The position numbers were made by a program, and so were the translations under genes. This document shows, piece after piece, positions 40,528 to 49,859 of a stretch of DNA of 64,000 bases (position 1 is its first letter; each line of letters begins with the position of its first letter). Where the stretch lies: NCBI GenBank assembly GCA_031425275.1, contig JANPJA010000034.1:36683-100682 (forward strand), written 5' to 3'. Under the pieces are notes generated by a model. The model was given only the letters and a program-made list of their open reading frames with translations, searched no databases and had not been told where the DNA came from. The stretch comes from JAIVGV01 sp031425275. GTDB lineage: Bacteria > Acidobacteriota > Blastocatellia > Pyrinomonadales > Pyrinomonadaceae.

Positions 40528-41370
40528 TCACAGCAGACTCTTCAAGCCTTCCTCGACCCCGATGCGCGGCTCCCAGCCGAGTTGGGTGCGCGCGCGCGAC
40601 AGGTCGGAGACGTAGTCGAAGGGGACGGGCGCGCTTAATTGAGCGGCTTCGTCGTAGATCGGCGGCCGTTCGATCAGACGCCCCACGGTCTCCGCGATCT
40701 CGCGCAGGGAGACGGCGTTCGCCCGCCCGCCGCCGAGATTATACACACCGCGCACGACCGACGAATCGACGAAGGCGCGGCAGGCGCGCGCGAAGTCGTC
40801 GACGTGGAGCAGGTCGCGCACCGGCTCGCCGTTCGCGGGCAGGCGGAGCGTGTGGCCGCGCTTGACCGACTCGACGTAGTGTGTGACGAACCCCGCTTCG
40901 TTGCCCTCGGACGGCCGCGCATAGACGGTCGAGAGGCGGAAGACGCAGGCGCGGAAGTTGCGGCGCGCGGCGTAGTAATCTACGTATTGCTCGCCGATGA
41001 GTTTCGACCATTCGAGCGCGGACTGGCCCGCGTAACCCGTGGGGCAGTCTTCGCCGACTTCGGGCAGGGCGGCGGCGTTCGCGCCGTACACGTCCTTCGT
41101 CGAGGCGTAAATAAAGGCCGCGCCCTCGCGCACGTAGCGCAGGACGTTGGCCGTCCCTTCGGCGTTCGTGCGGAAGACCTCTTCGGCCGCGTCGTCGCGC
41201 TTGTCGAGCCGCGCGGCGAGGTGGATGACCACGTCGTAGTCGCCGATCATCGGCAGGTCTTCCGCCGCGAGGATGTCGCGGTTCATCCGGCGCGAGAAAT
41301 CGTCCGCGCCGAAGAAGCGGCAGACGTGCGTGCCGAGGTATCCGCTCCCGCCTGTGACTAAAACTTTCAA
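40528..41370 (-). CDS. Extended SDR, NAD-dependent sugar epimerase/dehydratase-like, lacking the usual catalytic Tyr
   Basis: A 280-residue extended short-chain dehydrogenase. It has the Rossmann loop VTGGSGYLGTHV, the VIHLAARLDKRDD segment, IYASTKDVYGA and RDLLHVDDFARAC, which place it with nucleotide-sugar epimerases and dehydratases. The YxxxK motif reads LEWSK, where relatives have YEWSK, so the catalytic tyrosine seems replaced by leucine; a Tyr seven residues earlier (GYAGQSALEWSK) is not at the usual distance. It starts at TTG 41370, right after a repeat. Linkage to heptose genes suggests a sugar-nucleotide substrate, but activity is doubtful. Confidence 0.82.
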   Translation of the reverse strand: MKVLVTGGSGYLGTHVCRFFGADDFSRRMNRDILAAEDLPMIGDYDVVIHLAARLDKRDDAAEEVFRTNAEGTANVLRYVREGAAFIYASTKDVYGANAAALPEVGEDCPTGYAGQSALEWSKLIGEQYVDYYAARRNFRACVFRLSTVYARPSEGNEAGFVTHYVESVKRGHTLRLPANGEPVRDLLHVDDFARACRAFVDSSVVRGVYNLGGGRANAVSLREIAETVGRLIERPPIYDEAAQLSAPVPFDYVSDLSRARTQLGWEPRIGVEEGLKSLL

Positions 41371-41373
41371 GAT

Positions 41374-41489
41374 GTCAGTTGTCCGTGGTCGGTGGTCAGT
41401 TGTTTGAGCCGCATCAGCTTGCCCGTTTCAACAGCAGCCGGCAAGCGGCCCGGCCACGGACAACTGACCACGGACAACTGACCACCGAC
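41374..41489. repeat. GTCAGTG-family inverted repeat, copy 3
   Basis: The left arm (GTCAGTTGTCCGTGGTCGG) and right arm (GGACAACTGACCACGGACAA) enclose about 45 bp, mostly GC-rich. It fills the gap between the potassium channel gene and the epimerase gene. Confidence 0.9.
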
Positions 41490-41491
41490 GA

Positions 41492-42526
41492 CTATTTTTT
41501 CGGCTGCGCGAGACGTTTGAGTTCGGCGAGCGAGTCGGCGCGGCCGATGGCGATGAGCAGATCGCCCGCTTCGAGCCGCGAGTCGGCCGAGGGGTTGAAG
41601 AGCATCTCGCCGCCGTTGCGTCGGATGGCGACGACGACCGTGTTCAGTTCCGCGCTGATGTTGGTGAAGCGCAGCTTGTGCCCCGCGTAGGTCGAGCCGG
41701 GCGCGATCTCGACCTCCTCGAAGTTGAGATCGAGATTGTCGGCCGTGATCGAGTCGATGAAGTCATCGACGGCGGGCCGCAGCAGCGCCTGAGTCATCCG
41801 CTGGCCGCCGATGATGATCGGGGCGATGACGCGGTTCGCCCCGGCGCGCACGAGCTTCGGCTCGGCCTGATCTTCGACGGCGCGTGCGACGATGTGCAGG
41901 TTCGGGTTGAGGCCGCGCGCCGTGAGCACGACGTAGACGTTCTGCGGGTCGGTCGGCAGGCACGCGGCCAGCGCGCGCGCTCGCTCGACTCCGGCCTCGC
42001 GCAAAGTCTCTTCGAGCGTCGCGTCGCGCACCAGCACGTTCGCGCCCTCCTCGACTAAGCCCGCGGCCTGCGCCGCGTCCTGCTCGATGACGACGAACGG
42101 CTCGCGCGCCCGCTGCAACTCGCGGATGACGCGCGAGCCGACGCGGCCCGCGCCGCAGATGATCAGGTGGTTTGATAGTTTTTGCATCTCGCGTTGTCGC
42201 CTCCGCCGGCCGAACGTCTCGTCCAACTCGGTTTCGACGAGGCTTTGGATCGCGGCGGAGAGGAGCAGGCCGACCGTCGCGATGCTGAACAGCATGAAGA
42301 CGGTGGCGAAGGAGCGGCTGAGCGCGCTCGTCGGGTGGTAGTCGCCGTAGCCGACCGTGGCGAGCGTCGTGACGGTGACGTAGAGACTTTCGGCGAGCGT
42401 CCAGTCTTCGAGCCAGTAGAAGCCGAGCGTGCCGGCGAGCAGGAGCGTTCCGAGCGCGCCGAAGGCGAGGCGGAGGCGGCGGCGCGCGCGTCTGGTCAGC
42501 CCGGTGGCGTGGAGGATCGAACGCAT
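41492..42526 (-). CDS. Two-TM potassium channel with TrkA-N and TrkA-C (RCK) domains
   Basis: A MthK-like channel of 344 residues. Two transmembrane helices flank a pore with selectivity filter TVGYGD (residues 57-62). A cytosolic RCK domain follows: HLIICGAGRVGSRVIREL with a Rossmann GxGxxG (about 112-130), then a TrkA-C domain in the last 80 residues (EIAPGSTYAGHKLR, LEAGDLLIAIGRAD). Such channels are gated by Ca2+, nucleotides or other ligands. ATG 42526 (MRSILHATG) is preferred; the reading from 42601 adds 25 untypical residues. It is divergent from the PBP1A gene across an inverted repeat. Confidence 0.9.
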   Translation of the reverse strand: MRSILHATGLTRRARRRLRLAFGALGTLLLAGTLGFYWLEDWTLAESLYVTVTTLATVGYGDYHPTSALSRSFATVFMLFSIATVGLLLSAAIQSLVETELDETFGRRRRQREMQKLSNHLIICGAGRVGSRVIRELQRAREPFVVIEQDAAQAAGLVEEGANVLVRDATLEETLREAGVERARALAACLPTDPQNVYVVLTARGLNPNLHIVARAVEDQAEPKLVRAGANRVIAPIIIGGQRMTQALLRPAVDDFIDSITADNLDLNFEEVEIAPGSTYAGHKLRFTNISAELNTVVVAIRRNGGEMLFNPSADSRLEAGDLLIAIGRADSLAELKRLAQPKK

Positions 42527-42607
42527 TGGTAAACGCCCGCATCTGAACTCACGGGTTTGTGCAAGAGCGTCACGGTACGGGAAGGGGCGCGCCGAAGTCA
42601 AACGAAG

Positions 42608-42720
42608 GGTAAACGGTGAATTGTAAACCGTAAACGGATTAAGCAGTCCTGACCAATGAGCCTCCCGTGACGGTTTACGGTTTACCGTTCACGGCTGTTT
42701 ACTATTCACGATTTACGCTC
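42608..42720. repeat. GTAAACGG-family inverted repeat
   Basis: Left arm GGTAAACGGTGAATTGTAAA then CCGTAAACGG; right arm ACGGTTTACGGTTTACCG followed by further TTTAC words. It lies in the divergent promoter region between the potassium channel and PBP1A genes, so it must overlap or adjoin both promoters. Confidence 0.88.
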
Positions 42721-42733
42721 TACGATTCAAGAG

Positions 42734-45550
42734 ATGGCTGTTCGTCACCCGCCGAACCCGAACGTGCCGCCCGCCGCGAGGCGGCGCGGGCCGCGCGTCG
42801 TCCGTTACGCCGAGCCGGAAGTCGGGTTCTTCCGCCGCGTGTTGCGCCGCGTCTTCCGCCCGCCCGTCGTCGTCGCGCTGGCCGTCGCCGCCGCCCTCGT
42901 CCTCGTCGTCCTCGGCTACTACTACACCGTCTTCTCGCGCCGCATCGACGCCCTCGTCGGCGGCGAAATCTACACCCGCTCGGCCGGAATCTACACGGCC
43001 CCGAAGGAGTTGCGCGCGGGCGCGGGTGTTTCGCAGGAAGATTTTATTGCGCGGCTCAAGCGGGCCGGCTACGTCGAGCGAACGCAGCAGGCGGACGACT
43101 CGCGCGGCCGCTACGCGGTGGACGGCGCGACGGTCGAGATCGAGCCGGGTCAGTCGGCCGTCGTGGACGGCGCGAAAATCTTCCCGCACGTGCGCGTCAC
43201 CTTCGGGCGCGGCGGCAAGGGCGTGACCGCGATCAACGACGCCGCGACGAAAGCCAAGCTACCGAGCGCGCTGATCGAGCCGGAGCAAATTAGTTTCGTC
43301 TCGGGCAACGAACGCGAGAAGCGAAAAGTGATCAGCTTCGAGGACATGCCGCCGCACCTCGTCAAGGCGATCACGGTGACGGAAGATCGCAACTTCTTCG
43401 AGCACTACGGCATCAACCTCCGCGGCATCGCGCGAGCTTTATTCCGCCGCATCGACGCCGACCCGCACTCGCCGATCGCGCGCCAGGGCGGTTCGAGCAT
43501 CACTCAACAACTCGTCAAAAATCTTCTCCTATCGCCCGAACGCACGTGGCGGCGCAAGCTGGCCGAGGCGTACATGTCCGTCATCCTCGAAACCCGTCTG
43601 ACGAAGAAAGAGATTTTCACGCTTTACGCGAACCAAGCTTATCTGGGACAGCACTCCGGCTTCTCGATCAGCGGCTTCGGTCAGGCGGCGCAGGTCTATT
43701 TCAACAAGGACGTGACCGCGCTGACGCTCCCCGAAGCGGCCTATCTCGCCGGCATCATCCGCAGCCCGAACCGCTACAACCCGTACCGCCACCCGGAGAC
43801 GGCGGCCTCGCGCCGCAATCAGGTGCTGGATTCGATGGCCGAGGCCGAGGCCGTGAGCAAGGAAGAATCGGAGGCCGCGAAGGCGACGCCGCTCAAGGTC
43901 GCCGCCGCGCGCGGGCGCATCGACAATTCCGAGGCCCCTTACTTCGTCGATTACGTCCAGAGCCAACTCTCCGACATCCTCGCCGACGCGCGCTCGGCCG
44001 AGCATCTGCGCATTTACACGACCGTTGACATGGAGTTGCAGCGCGCGGCCGTCGCCGCCGTGAACAAGCAGTTAGGCGCGCTCGACAAAGTGTTCGCGAA
44101 GAAGTACCCGCCGGGTACGGTGCAGGCCGCGCTCGTCGCGATGCGGGCCGACACGGGCGAGGTCGTCGCGATGGTCGGCGGGCGCGACTACGAGAAGTCG
44201 CAGCTCAACCGCGCGACCGACGCCTACCGGCAACCCGGCTCGGTCTTCAAGCCGTTCGTCTATGCGGCCGCGCTCAACACCGCTTTCGACCCCGTCCCGC
44301 GCGTCTATACGGCCGCGACCACCTTCATGGACGAGCCGAAGACGTTCAACTTCGACAATCAGGAATACACGCCCGGCAACTTCGGCGACGCCTACTCGAA
44401 CAAACTGACGACGCTGCGCGACGCGCTCGTCCACAGCAAGAACGTCATCACGGTCGATCTCGCCATGGAGCTGACGATGGGCCGCGTCTTCCGGCTCGCC
44501 GGCGACGCGGGGCTGCCGCGCCCGGCCCGCGCCTACCCGGCGATGTCGCTCGGCACGCACGAGGCGACGCCGCTGCAAGTGGCGACCGCCTACACGCCCT
44601 TCGCCTCGCTCGGCTCGCGCGTCTTGCCCGCCGGCATCTCGCGCATCACCACGGGCGGCGGCGCGACCGTGGCCGCGCCCGTCCCGCAGCGCGCGTCCGT
44701 GATGCGGCCCGAAGTCGCGTTCGTCATGACCTCGTTCATGCGGGACGTGATCAACCGCGGCACGGCCGCCCGCGTGCGCGCCTCAGGCTTCCGCCACAAC
44801 GTCGCGGGCAAGACCGGCACGTCGCGCGACGGCTGGTTCGCCGGCTACTCGCCGAAGCTCGTGTGCGCCGTCTGGGTCGGTTTCGACGACGGCGCGCAGC
44901 TCGGACTCAAAGGCTCGGACTCCGCGCTGCCCATCTGGCAGGACTTCATGCAGGCCGCGCTCACACAGCACCCGGAGTGGCAGGGCGAGTGGCAGATGCC
45001 GGCCGGCGTCGAGGAGTCTTCAATCGACCCGCGCACCGGGATGCTCGCCCCCGTCGCCGCGACGACCGAGATTGCCCCGGACGGGACGGCCGTTAAGACG
45101 CCGCGCCGCACCGAGTTCTTCATCGCGGGCACGGCCCCGACACAGGAGAGCGTCGCCCCCGTCGATGAGTCGGCGGCGGACGAAGACACGACGACTGGCG
45201 AAGACGGCGATTACGGCTACGCCCCCGCGCCCGCCACAGTGTCGCCCGGCGCGATCGAAATCCCGCCGCTGCCCGACGCCGCCCCCACGCCGCGCCGCCG
45301 CAACGCACCGACGCTCGAAGGCCGCGGCGTCACACAGGCCGACGGCTCTTCGCGCCTGATGGGCACCATCACGCTCGACATCGATCCGACGACCGGACTC
45401 CTCGCGGCCGAGACTTGTCCCGTCATCCGCTCGAAGACTTTCCAGATCGGGCAGGAGCCGCGCCGCTACTGCGGCCCCGAGTACCACACGGGCCGCACGG
45501 TCGCCCCCGCCGCCGGCCGCCCGCGCGTTGTCAACGAGCGAGACAATTAA
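42734..45550 (+). CDS. Class A penicillin-binding protein (bifunctional transglycosylase/transpeptidase)
   Basis: Polymerises and crosslinks peptidoglycan. The 938-residue product has a basic cytoplasmic N-terminus, one transmembrane helix (about residues 48-68), and a UB2H-like region as in PBP1b. The GT51 domain shows TEDRNFFEHYG with catalytic Glu217 and GGSSITQQLVKN. The transpeptidase has SVFK with catalytic Ser503, SKN and KTGTS. A disordered acidic/Pro-rich stretch and a short C-terminal module with two cysteines (AETCP, RYCGPEYH) end it. ATG 42734 follows an inverted repeat. The VWA gene follows after 27 bp. Confidence 0.95.
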   Translation: MAVRHPPNPNVPPAARRRGPRVVRYAEPEVGFFRRVLRRVFRPPVVVALAVAAALVLVVLGYYYTVFSRRIDALVGGEIYTRSAGIYTAPKELRAGAGVSQEDFIARLKRAGYVERTQQADDSRGRYAVDGATVEIEPGQSAVVDGAKIFPHVRVTFGRGGKGVTAINDAATKAKLPSALIEPEQISFVSGNEREKRKVISFEDMPPHLVKAITVTEDRNFFEHYGINLRGIARALFRRIDADPHSPIARQGGSSITQQLVKNLLLSPERTWRRKLAEAYMSVILETRLTKKEIFTLYANQAYLGQHSGFSISGFGQAAQVYFNKDVTALTLPEAAYLAGIIRSPNRYNPYRHPETAASRRNQVLDSMAEAEAVSKEESEAAKATPLKVAAARGRIDNSEAPYFVDYVQSQLSDILADARSAEHLRIYTTVDMELQRAAVAAVNKQLGALDKVFAKKYPPGTVQAALVAMRADTGEVVAMVGGRDYEKSQLNRATDAYRQPGSVFKPFVYAAALNTAFDPVPRVYTAATTFMDEPKTFNFDNQEYTPGNFGDAYSNKLTTLRDALVHSKNVITVDLAMELTMGRVFRLAGDAGLPRPARAYPAMSLGTHEATPLQVATAYTPFASLGSRVLPAGISRITTGGGATVAAPVPQRASVMRPEVAFVMTSFMRDVINRGTAARVRASGFRHNVAGKTGTSRDGWFAGYSPKLVCAVWVGFDDGAQLGLKGSDSALPIWQDFMQAALTQHPEWQGEWQMPAGVEESSIDPRTGMLAPVAATTEIAPDGTAVKTPRRTEFFIAGTAPTQESVAPVDESAADEDTTTGEDGDYGYAPAPATVSPGAIEIPPLPDAAPTPRRRNAPTLEGRGVTQADGSSRLMGTITLDIDPTTGLLAAETCPVIRSKTFQIGQEPRRYCGPEYHTGRTVAPAAGRPRVVNERDN

Positions 45551-45577
45551 CGCCTCGTTAATCAGCGAGAAAATGAG

Positions 45578-46609
45578 ATGACTCACACCTCGCAACGAAT
45601 TAAACTCACATACCGATTAGCCCCGCTCCTCTGCCTGCTCTCGACGTGCGCGCTCATCGTCGCGCAAAGCAGCCCGCCGCCGACTCGGACGACGCGGAGC
45701 GCGACCGCGCAGATTCAAACGCCCGCGCCAGCCGTCAAACTAAACGTCATCGTGTCCGACGAGTCGGGCAGCTCCGCCGTCGAAGTCCGGCGGGAAGAGA
45801 TCAAAGTCACGGAAGACGGCGTGCCGCAGACCATCACACACTTCGCGAAGGATGAGCGGCCCGTCAGCTACGTCCTGGTGATCGACAAATCGGGATCGAT
45901 GAGGCCGTTGTTGGAGAACGTCGTTAGGACGGCGAGAACTTTGATTCTCGGCAACAAGCCGGCGGACGAGACGGCGGTCGTCAGCTTCGTCGATAGCGGC
46001 AAGATCGAGCAGATTCAGGATTTCACGGGCGATCCCGGTGATTTGGGGAATGCAATCGACTCGCTTTACTCCGAGTTGGGGCAGTCGGCCGTGATCGACG
46101 CGGTTTACCTCTCGGCACAGCTCGTCTCGGAGAGGCAGAAAGGAAACGCAGGTCGGCGTCGCGCTCTCGTACTCATCTCTGATTGCGAAGATCGCGCGAG
46201 CGGCTACGAAGAGTCGGACTTGATTAAACTGCTTCGCCGTGAGGGAGTGCAGGTGTTCGTCATCGCCTTCCTCGGCAAATTGGCGGCGGACGGGAGCATG
46301 AATTTCCCAAGCCCAAGGGAAAGAGCCAGAAAGCTCGCCCAAAAGCTCGCGGCGGAGAGCGGCGGCCGGGCCATCTTCCCGCGGAAGGAGAACGACCTGA
46401 TCAATGCCGCCGCCGAAATCTCGCGCGACTTGCGCTCGCAGTACGTCGTCACTTATGCGCCGACGAACGCGAACGCGGACGGGAAGTTTCGCAAAGTCGA
46501 AGTGGAGATCGCGGACACGCCGGGGCGGGCGAAGCGCGAGGCCGTCACTCGCGCGGGGTATTTCGCGGCGGGCGGCGAGCCGGAAGTGAAGAAGAAGAAA
46601 AAGAAATAG
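45578..46609 (+). CDS. Exported VWA-domain protein (VWFA-related Acidobacterial type)
   Basis: A 343-residue secreted protein. A signal peptide (LLCLLSTCALIVAQ) leads to a beta domain, VKLNVIVSDESGSSAVEV...KVTEDGVPQTITHF, which is the usual N-terminal part of the VWFA-related family abundant in Acidobacteriota. The von Willebrand A domain follows with the MIDAS motif DKSGSM (Asp103) and an LISDCEDRAS second metal loop. It ends in a poly-lysine tail. Such proteins mediate metal-dependent protein contacts; a partner is not known. It may be co-transcribed with the PBP gene. Confidence 0.88.
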   Translation: MTHTSQRIKLTYRLAPLLCLLSTCALIVAQSSPPPTRTTRSATAQIQTPAPAVKLNVIVSDESGSSAVEVRREEIKVTEDGVPQTITHFAKDERPVSYVLVIDKSGSMRPLLENVVRTARTLILGNKPADETAVVSFVDSGKIEQIQDFTGDPGDLGNAIDSLYSELGQSAVIDAVYLSAQLVSERQKGNAGRRRALVLISDCEDRASGYEESDLIKLLRREGVQVFVIAFLGKLAADGSMNFPSPRERARKLAQKLAAESGGRAIFPRKENDLINAAAEISRDLRSQYVVTYAPTNANADGKFRKVEVEIADTPGRAKREAVTRAGYFAAGGEPEVKKKKKK

Positions 46610-46631
46610 TCGCGGCTCGCCGCCGCCGGGT

Positions 46632-46682
46632 GCGGGCGCGCGGGTGGGTCGGGCTTGAAGTCCCGTCCCTCCGCGCGCCCGC
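46632..46682. other. Long hairpin after the VWA gene, probable terminator
   Basis: GCGGGCGCGCGG (46632-46643) pairs with CCGCGCGCCCGC (46671-46682). An inner part, GGGTCGGGCTTGAAGTCCCG, pairs imperfectly with itself and resembles the GGGGCAGGG repeats. Only a TTTG follows, so termination would be by stem strength. Confidence 0.6.
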
Positions 46683-46756
46683 GGAGTTTGTGGAACTTTT
46701 CCGGGGCGCGGGCCGAATTAGGGTTGACGAAAGTAAGTGTGCGGCCGGGAAGGTTG

Positions 46757-47392
46757 ATGACAAACGCGACATCGACAACACGATGTGACGAAGAACTGCT
46801 GCGGCTCTCCCAGTCGGGCGACGAGGCGGCGTTCGCCGAACTCTACGGGCGCAGGGGTGCGGGCGTCTATCGCTTCGCGCTTCAGATGTGCGGCTCGGAG
46901 TCGGTCGCGGAGGACGTGACGCAGGAAGTCTTCATGGCCCTCATCCGCGAGTCCGCCCTGTTTGACGCCGGCCGGGGCGCACTCTCGTCGTACCTCTACG
47001 GCATCGCGCGTAATCAGGTCTTGCGGAGGCTCGAACGCGAGCGTCACTTCGTCGCGCTTAACGACGAGGCGGAAGCTTGGGGCGACATACCCAACTCCGA
47101 GTACGCTTCCGCGCGGCCCGACCCGCTCGCCGAGTTGGCGCGCTCCGAGACCATCGAGTCGGTGCGGCAGGCGGTACTTTCGTTGCCGGCGCACTACCGC
47201 GAAGTGGTGGTGCTTTGCGAGTTGCACGAGACGAGCTACGCCGAGGCGGCGAACATTCTGGGTTGTGCCGTCGGGACGGTGAGGTCGCGGCTGCACCGGG
47301 CGCGCGCGCTGCTCGTCGAACGTTTGGGGGCGATGCGCGCGGAGTCGGGTGTCGAGCCGGAGAGTATGAGCCGGGTGAGGTGTTTCGCATGA
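46757..47392 (+). CDS. ECF RNA polymerase sigma factor
   Basis: A 211-residue sigma70-family ECF factor. Region 2 runs over about residues 25-90 (FAELYGRRGAGVYRFALQMCG, VAEDVTQEVFMALIRE), and region 4 over about 140-195 (LPAHYREVVVLCELHETSYAEAANILGCAVGTVRSRLHRAR) with the helix-turn-helix. ATG 46757 has a weak GGGAAGG site; the in-frame extension to 46655 is unlikely. Its TGA overlaps the ATG of the anti-sigma gene, which is the usual arrangement. Its target promoters, perhaps its own and that of the TonB-domain gene downstream, are not known. Confidence 0.92.
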   Translation: MTNATSTTRCDEELLRLSQSGDEAAFAELYGRRGAGVYRFALQMCGSESVAEDVTQEVFMALIRESALFDAGRGALSSYLYGIARNQVLRRLERERHFVALNDEAEAWGDIPNSEYASARPDPLAELARSETIESVRQAVLSLPAHYREVVVLCELHETSYAEAANILGCAVGTVRSRLHRARALLVERLGAMRAESGVEPESMSRVRCFA

Positions 47393-48309
47393 ACTGTCGA
47401 GAATTTTCAGACTACGCGGCCGAGTTGGCGCGCGCGCGGATGTTGGAGGCCGCGATGCGTGAGGACGCGCTCAGACACGCCGGGTCGTGCGGCGCGTGCG
47501 CGGCGCGATTGCGGAGTGAGCAATCCCTGACCGCCGCGCTGCGCACGACCGCCGAGAGCATGAACGGGACGGCCGCGCCGCCGGGAATCGAGTCGGCTTT
47601 GATGGCGGCCTTCCGCGAGAGTCGTGACGGCGGGCGCGTGCCCGCGCGGGCGTCCCTTGCCGAGAGTCCGGCCGCGGCACGGGTCTCCGCCGCGCGCTTC
47701 GCGGGCTGGCGGCGGCGCGCGCTGGCCGCTTCCGCCGTCGCGGCCGTCTTGCTCATCGCCTTCACGGCCGCGCGCCGCGCCGGGCTTAACAGTTCGCCCG
47801 CGCTTTCTCAGGAGACATCTATCAACTCCCCTTCAGCCGGGAAGGTTGAGACGAACACTCCGCACCACTTGGCGAATAATATTCAGCAGACCCTGACCGC
47901 AGTGAAAACTTCCACGGGCAAGTTAAGTGGTCGCCCGGACAAGCCGAAGCGTCGCGAGACTGCGGCCGGGTTGGGCGACAGGGAACGTGCCCGGCCCCGA
48001 CAGGCCGCCTCGTTCGAGGTGGACGGCGGGCGCGCCGTGTTCGCCGATCAAAACGAGGTTGAGACGGGGGCGGCCGGCGCGACCGGCGTGTCAGCCGACA
48101 CCGAGTCGCTGACTGACTTCGTCCCGGTCGCGGCCGGGGCCGGCTCCGCGCCGCTCGACGGCGGGCAGTTGGTGCGCGTGCAAGTCCCGCGCGCCGCGCT
48201 CGCCTCGCTCGGCCTGCCGGTGGACGCCGACCGCGCCGGCGGGACGGTCAAGGCCGACGTGCTGCTCGGGCACGACGGCACGGCCCGCGCCATCCGGCTC
48301 GTGCGCTAA
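47389..48309 (+). CDS. Transmembrane anti-sigma factor with zinc-finger motif
   Basis: A 306-residue membrane protein that likely holds the upstream ECF sigma factor inactive. The N-terminal domain has a ZAS-type HxxxCxxC (RHAGSCGACAAR) preceded by an MNCREF start. One transmembrane helix (about residues 122-142, LAASAVAAVLLIAFTAA) follows. The periplasmic part is low complexity and ends in a small domain (GGTVKADVLLGHDGTARAIRLVR) that may sense a signal. The ATG overlaps the sigma stop by four bases (ATGA), which couples their synthesis. Confidence 0.85.
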   Translation: MNCREFSDYAAELARARMLEAAMREDALRHAGSCGACAARLRSEQSLTAALRTTAESMNGTAAPPGIESALMAAFRESRDGGRVPARASLAESPAAARVSAARFAGWRRRALAASAVAAVLLIAFTAARRAGLNSSPALSQETSINSPSAGKVETNTPHHLANNIQQTLTAVKTSTGKLSGRPDKPKRRETAAGLGDRERARPRQAASFEVDGGRAVFADQNEVETGAAGATGVSADTESLTDFVPVAAGAGSAPLDGGQLVRVQVPRAALASLGLPVDADRAGGTVKADVLLGHDGTARAIRLVR

Positions 48310-48399
48310 AACGGGCGCGGCAGTTCAAACGATTCCAGTGAGACCCTCGAAGTTAAAAACGGAAGACGCGGCGACCGTTGCCGCCGGAGGAGAGAATTG

Positions 48400-49743
48400 A
48401 TGTCGAGAAGCACACGGAGAGTTTTATTGTCGGGGGCGTGCGCGTTCGCGCTGCTCACGAACGGGGCGGCGGCGGGCGCGCTCGCACAACAGCGCGAAAA
48501 GCAGCCCCTGCCGGATAAGGTGCAGCGCGAGGTGATCGAGCGCGAACGCATCATGATCGCGCCCACCGGGGAGATGGGGCCGCACGGCGATCACATCATC
48601 GGCGGGCCGGGCGACAACTTCAGCTTCACCTTCCTCTCTTCCGAGATGCCCTTCGAGAGTAAGAGCGTGAAGGGCGCGCCCTACTCGGCCGAGTCCGTCT
48701 CCGAGACGACACAGGTCTTGAGCGACGGCAACCGCATCACGCGCAAGACGACCGCGCAAATCTTCCGCGACTCGGAAGGCCGCACGCGCCGCGACCAGAC
48801 CGCGACGCCGCTCGGCCCCTTCGCCTCCGCCGAAGAGTCGCCGCAGACCGTCTTCATCAACGACCCCGTCTCGGGCGTCAACTACGTCCTCAACGCGCGC
48901 ACGCGCACGGCCCACAAGGCGATGCAGTACTCCTTCCACATGAAGCGGGCCGAGGGCGAGTTGAAGATGAGTGGCCCCGCCGAACAGACGCAGCGCGTGA
49001 CCATGTTGATGACCGCCCCCGCCGGGGCGCGCGCGCCCATCGTTGGGGGCACGCTCAACGGCCGCGCCAGGAACGGCCCCCCGCCGGTCTATCCGGCCGT
49101 CGCGAAGGCGGCGAGGGCGGAAGGGCAGGTCGTCGTCGAAGTCGTCGTCAACGAGACGGGTCAGGTCGAGTCGGCGAAGGCCGTCGAGGGTCATCCGCTG
49201 CTCCGACAGGCGAGCGTTGACGCGGCGCAGCGGTGGGAGTTCGCGCCGACTCAGCTACAGGGCAAGCCGGTCAAGGTCATGGGCCGGATCACGTTTAACT
49301 TCGTGCTCGCGAAAGACGAGCGGCCCGCCGGGTCAGGCCAATCGGCCCCGCCCGCGGAGAGTCACATGCGGGTGAGAGTCGGCGGCGACCACCGCGAGCT
49401 GCCCAACTTCAAATCTGAAAAAGAGTCGCTCGGCAAGCAGTCGTTCGACGGCGTCGAGGCCGAGGGGACGCGCAACACCGTGACCATCCCGGCCGGCTCC
49501 ATCGGCAACGAGCGGCCGATCCAGATCGTCTCCGAGCGTTGGTACTCAGCCGAGCTGCAAACGGTCGTCATGTCTCGCCACAGCGACCCGCGCTTCGGCG
49601 AAACCAGCTACCGCCTGACCAACATCAACCGCGCCGAGCCGGATCGCACGCTCTTCGAGGTGCCCGCCGGCTACAACATCACCACCGACGGCCCCTTCGA
49701 GCGGCGCGCGCTCCCCGTGCGCCGGATGAAGACCGATCAGTAA
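48400..49743 (+). CDS. Exported protein with central TonB C-terminal-like domain
   Basis: A 447-residue periplasmic protein with an N-terminal signal sequence (VLLSGACAFALLTNGAAAGALAQ). A TonB-C-like domain (about residues 223-305) reads PPPVYPAVAKAARAEGQVVVEVVVNETGQV...WEFAPTQLQGKPVKVMGRITF, the classic TonB end. Unlike TonB it is in the middle, with flanking domains of unknown type (SFTFLSSEMPFESKSVKGAP before; YSAELQTVVMSRHSDPRFGE after). GGAGGAGAG precedes the ATG at 48400. It directly follows the sigma/anti-sigma pair and may be their target or effector. It has no membrane-anchor helix other than the signal. Confidence 0.82.
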   Translation: MSRSTRRVLLSGACAFALLTNGAAAGALAQQREKQPLPDKVQREVIERERIMIAPTGEMGPHGDHIIGGPGDNFSFTFLSSEMPFESKSVKGAPYSAESVSETTQVLSDGNRITRKTTAQIFRDSEGRTRRDQTATPLGPFASAEESPQTVFINDPVSGVNYVLNARTRTAHKAMQYSFHMKRAEGELKMSGPAEQTQRVTMLMTAPAGARAPIVGGTLNGRARNGPPPVYPAVAKAARAEGQVVVEVVVNETGQVESAKAVEGHPLLRQASVDAAQRWEFAPTQLQGKPVKVMGRITFNFVLAKDERPAGSGQSAPPAESHMRVRVGGDHRELPNFKSEKESLGKQSFDGVEAEGTRNTVTIPAGSIGNERPIQIVSERWYSAELQTVVMSRHSDPRFGETSYRLTNINRAEPDRTLFEVPAGYNITTDGPFERRALPVRRMKTDQ

Positions 49744-49784
49744 GCACGCCAGAAACCCCGGACGTGAAGGCCGGGTAAATGACG

Positions 49785-49819
49785 GCACGGGCGGCGCGAT
49801 CAACTCGCGCCGCCCGTGC
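49785..49819. terminator. Bidirectional terminator between convergent genes
   Basis: A perfect 15-bp stem, GCACGGGCGGCGCGA (49785-49799) with its complement (49805-49819), encloses TCAAC and is followed by TTAATTAAT. It separates the TonB-domain gene from the minus-strand Uma2 gene. Confidence 0.85.
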
Positions 49820-49859
49820 TTAATTAATCAGCTTGTCGGCCGTCCATCCAGACCTTGGC

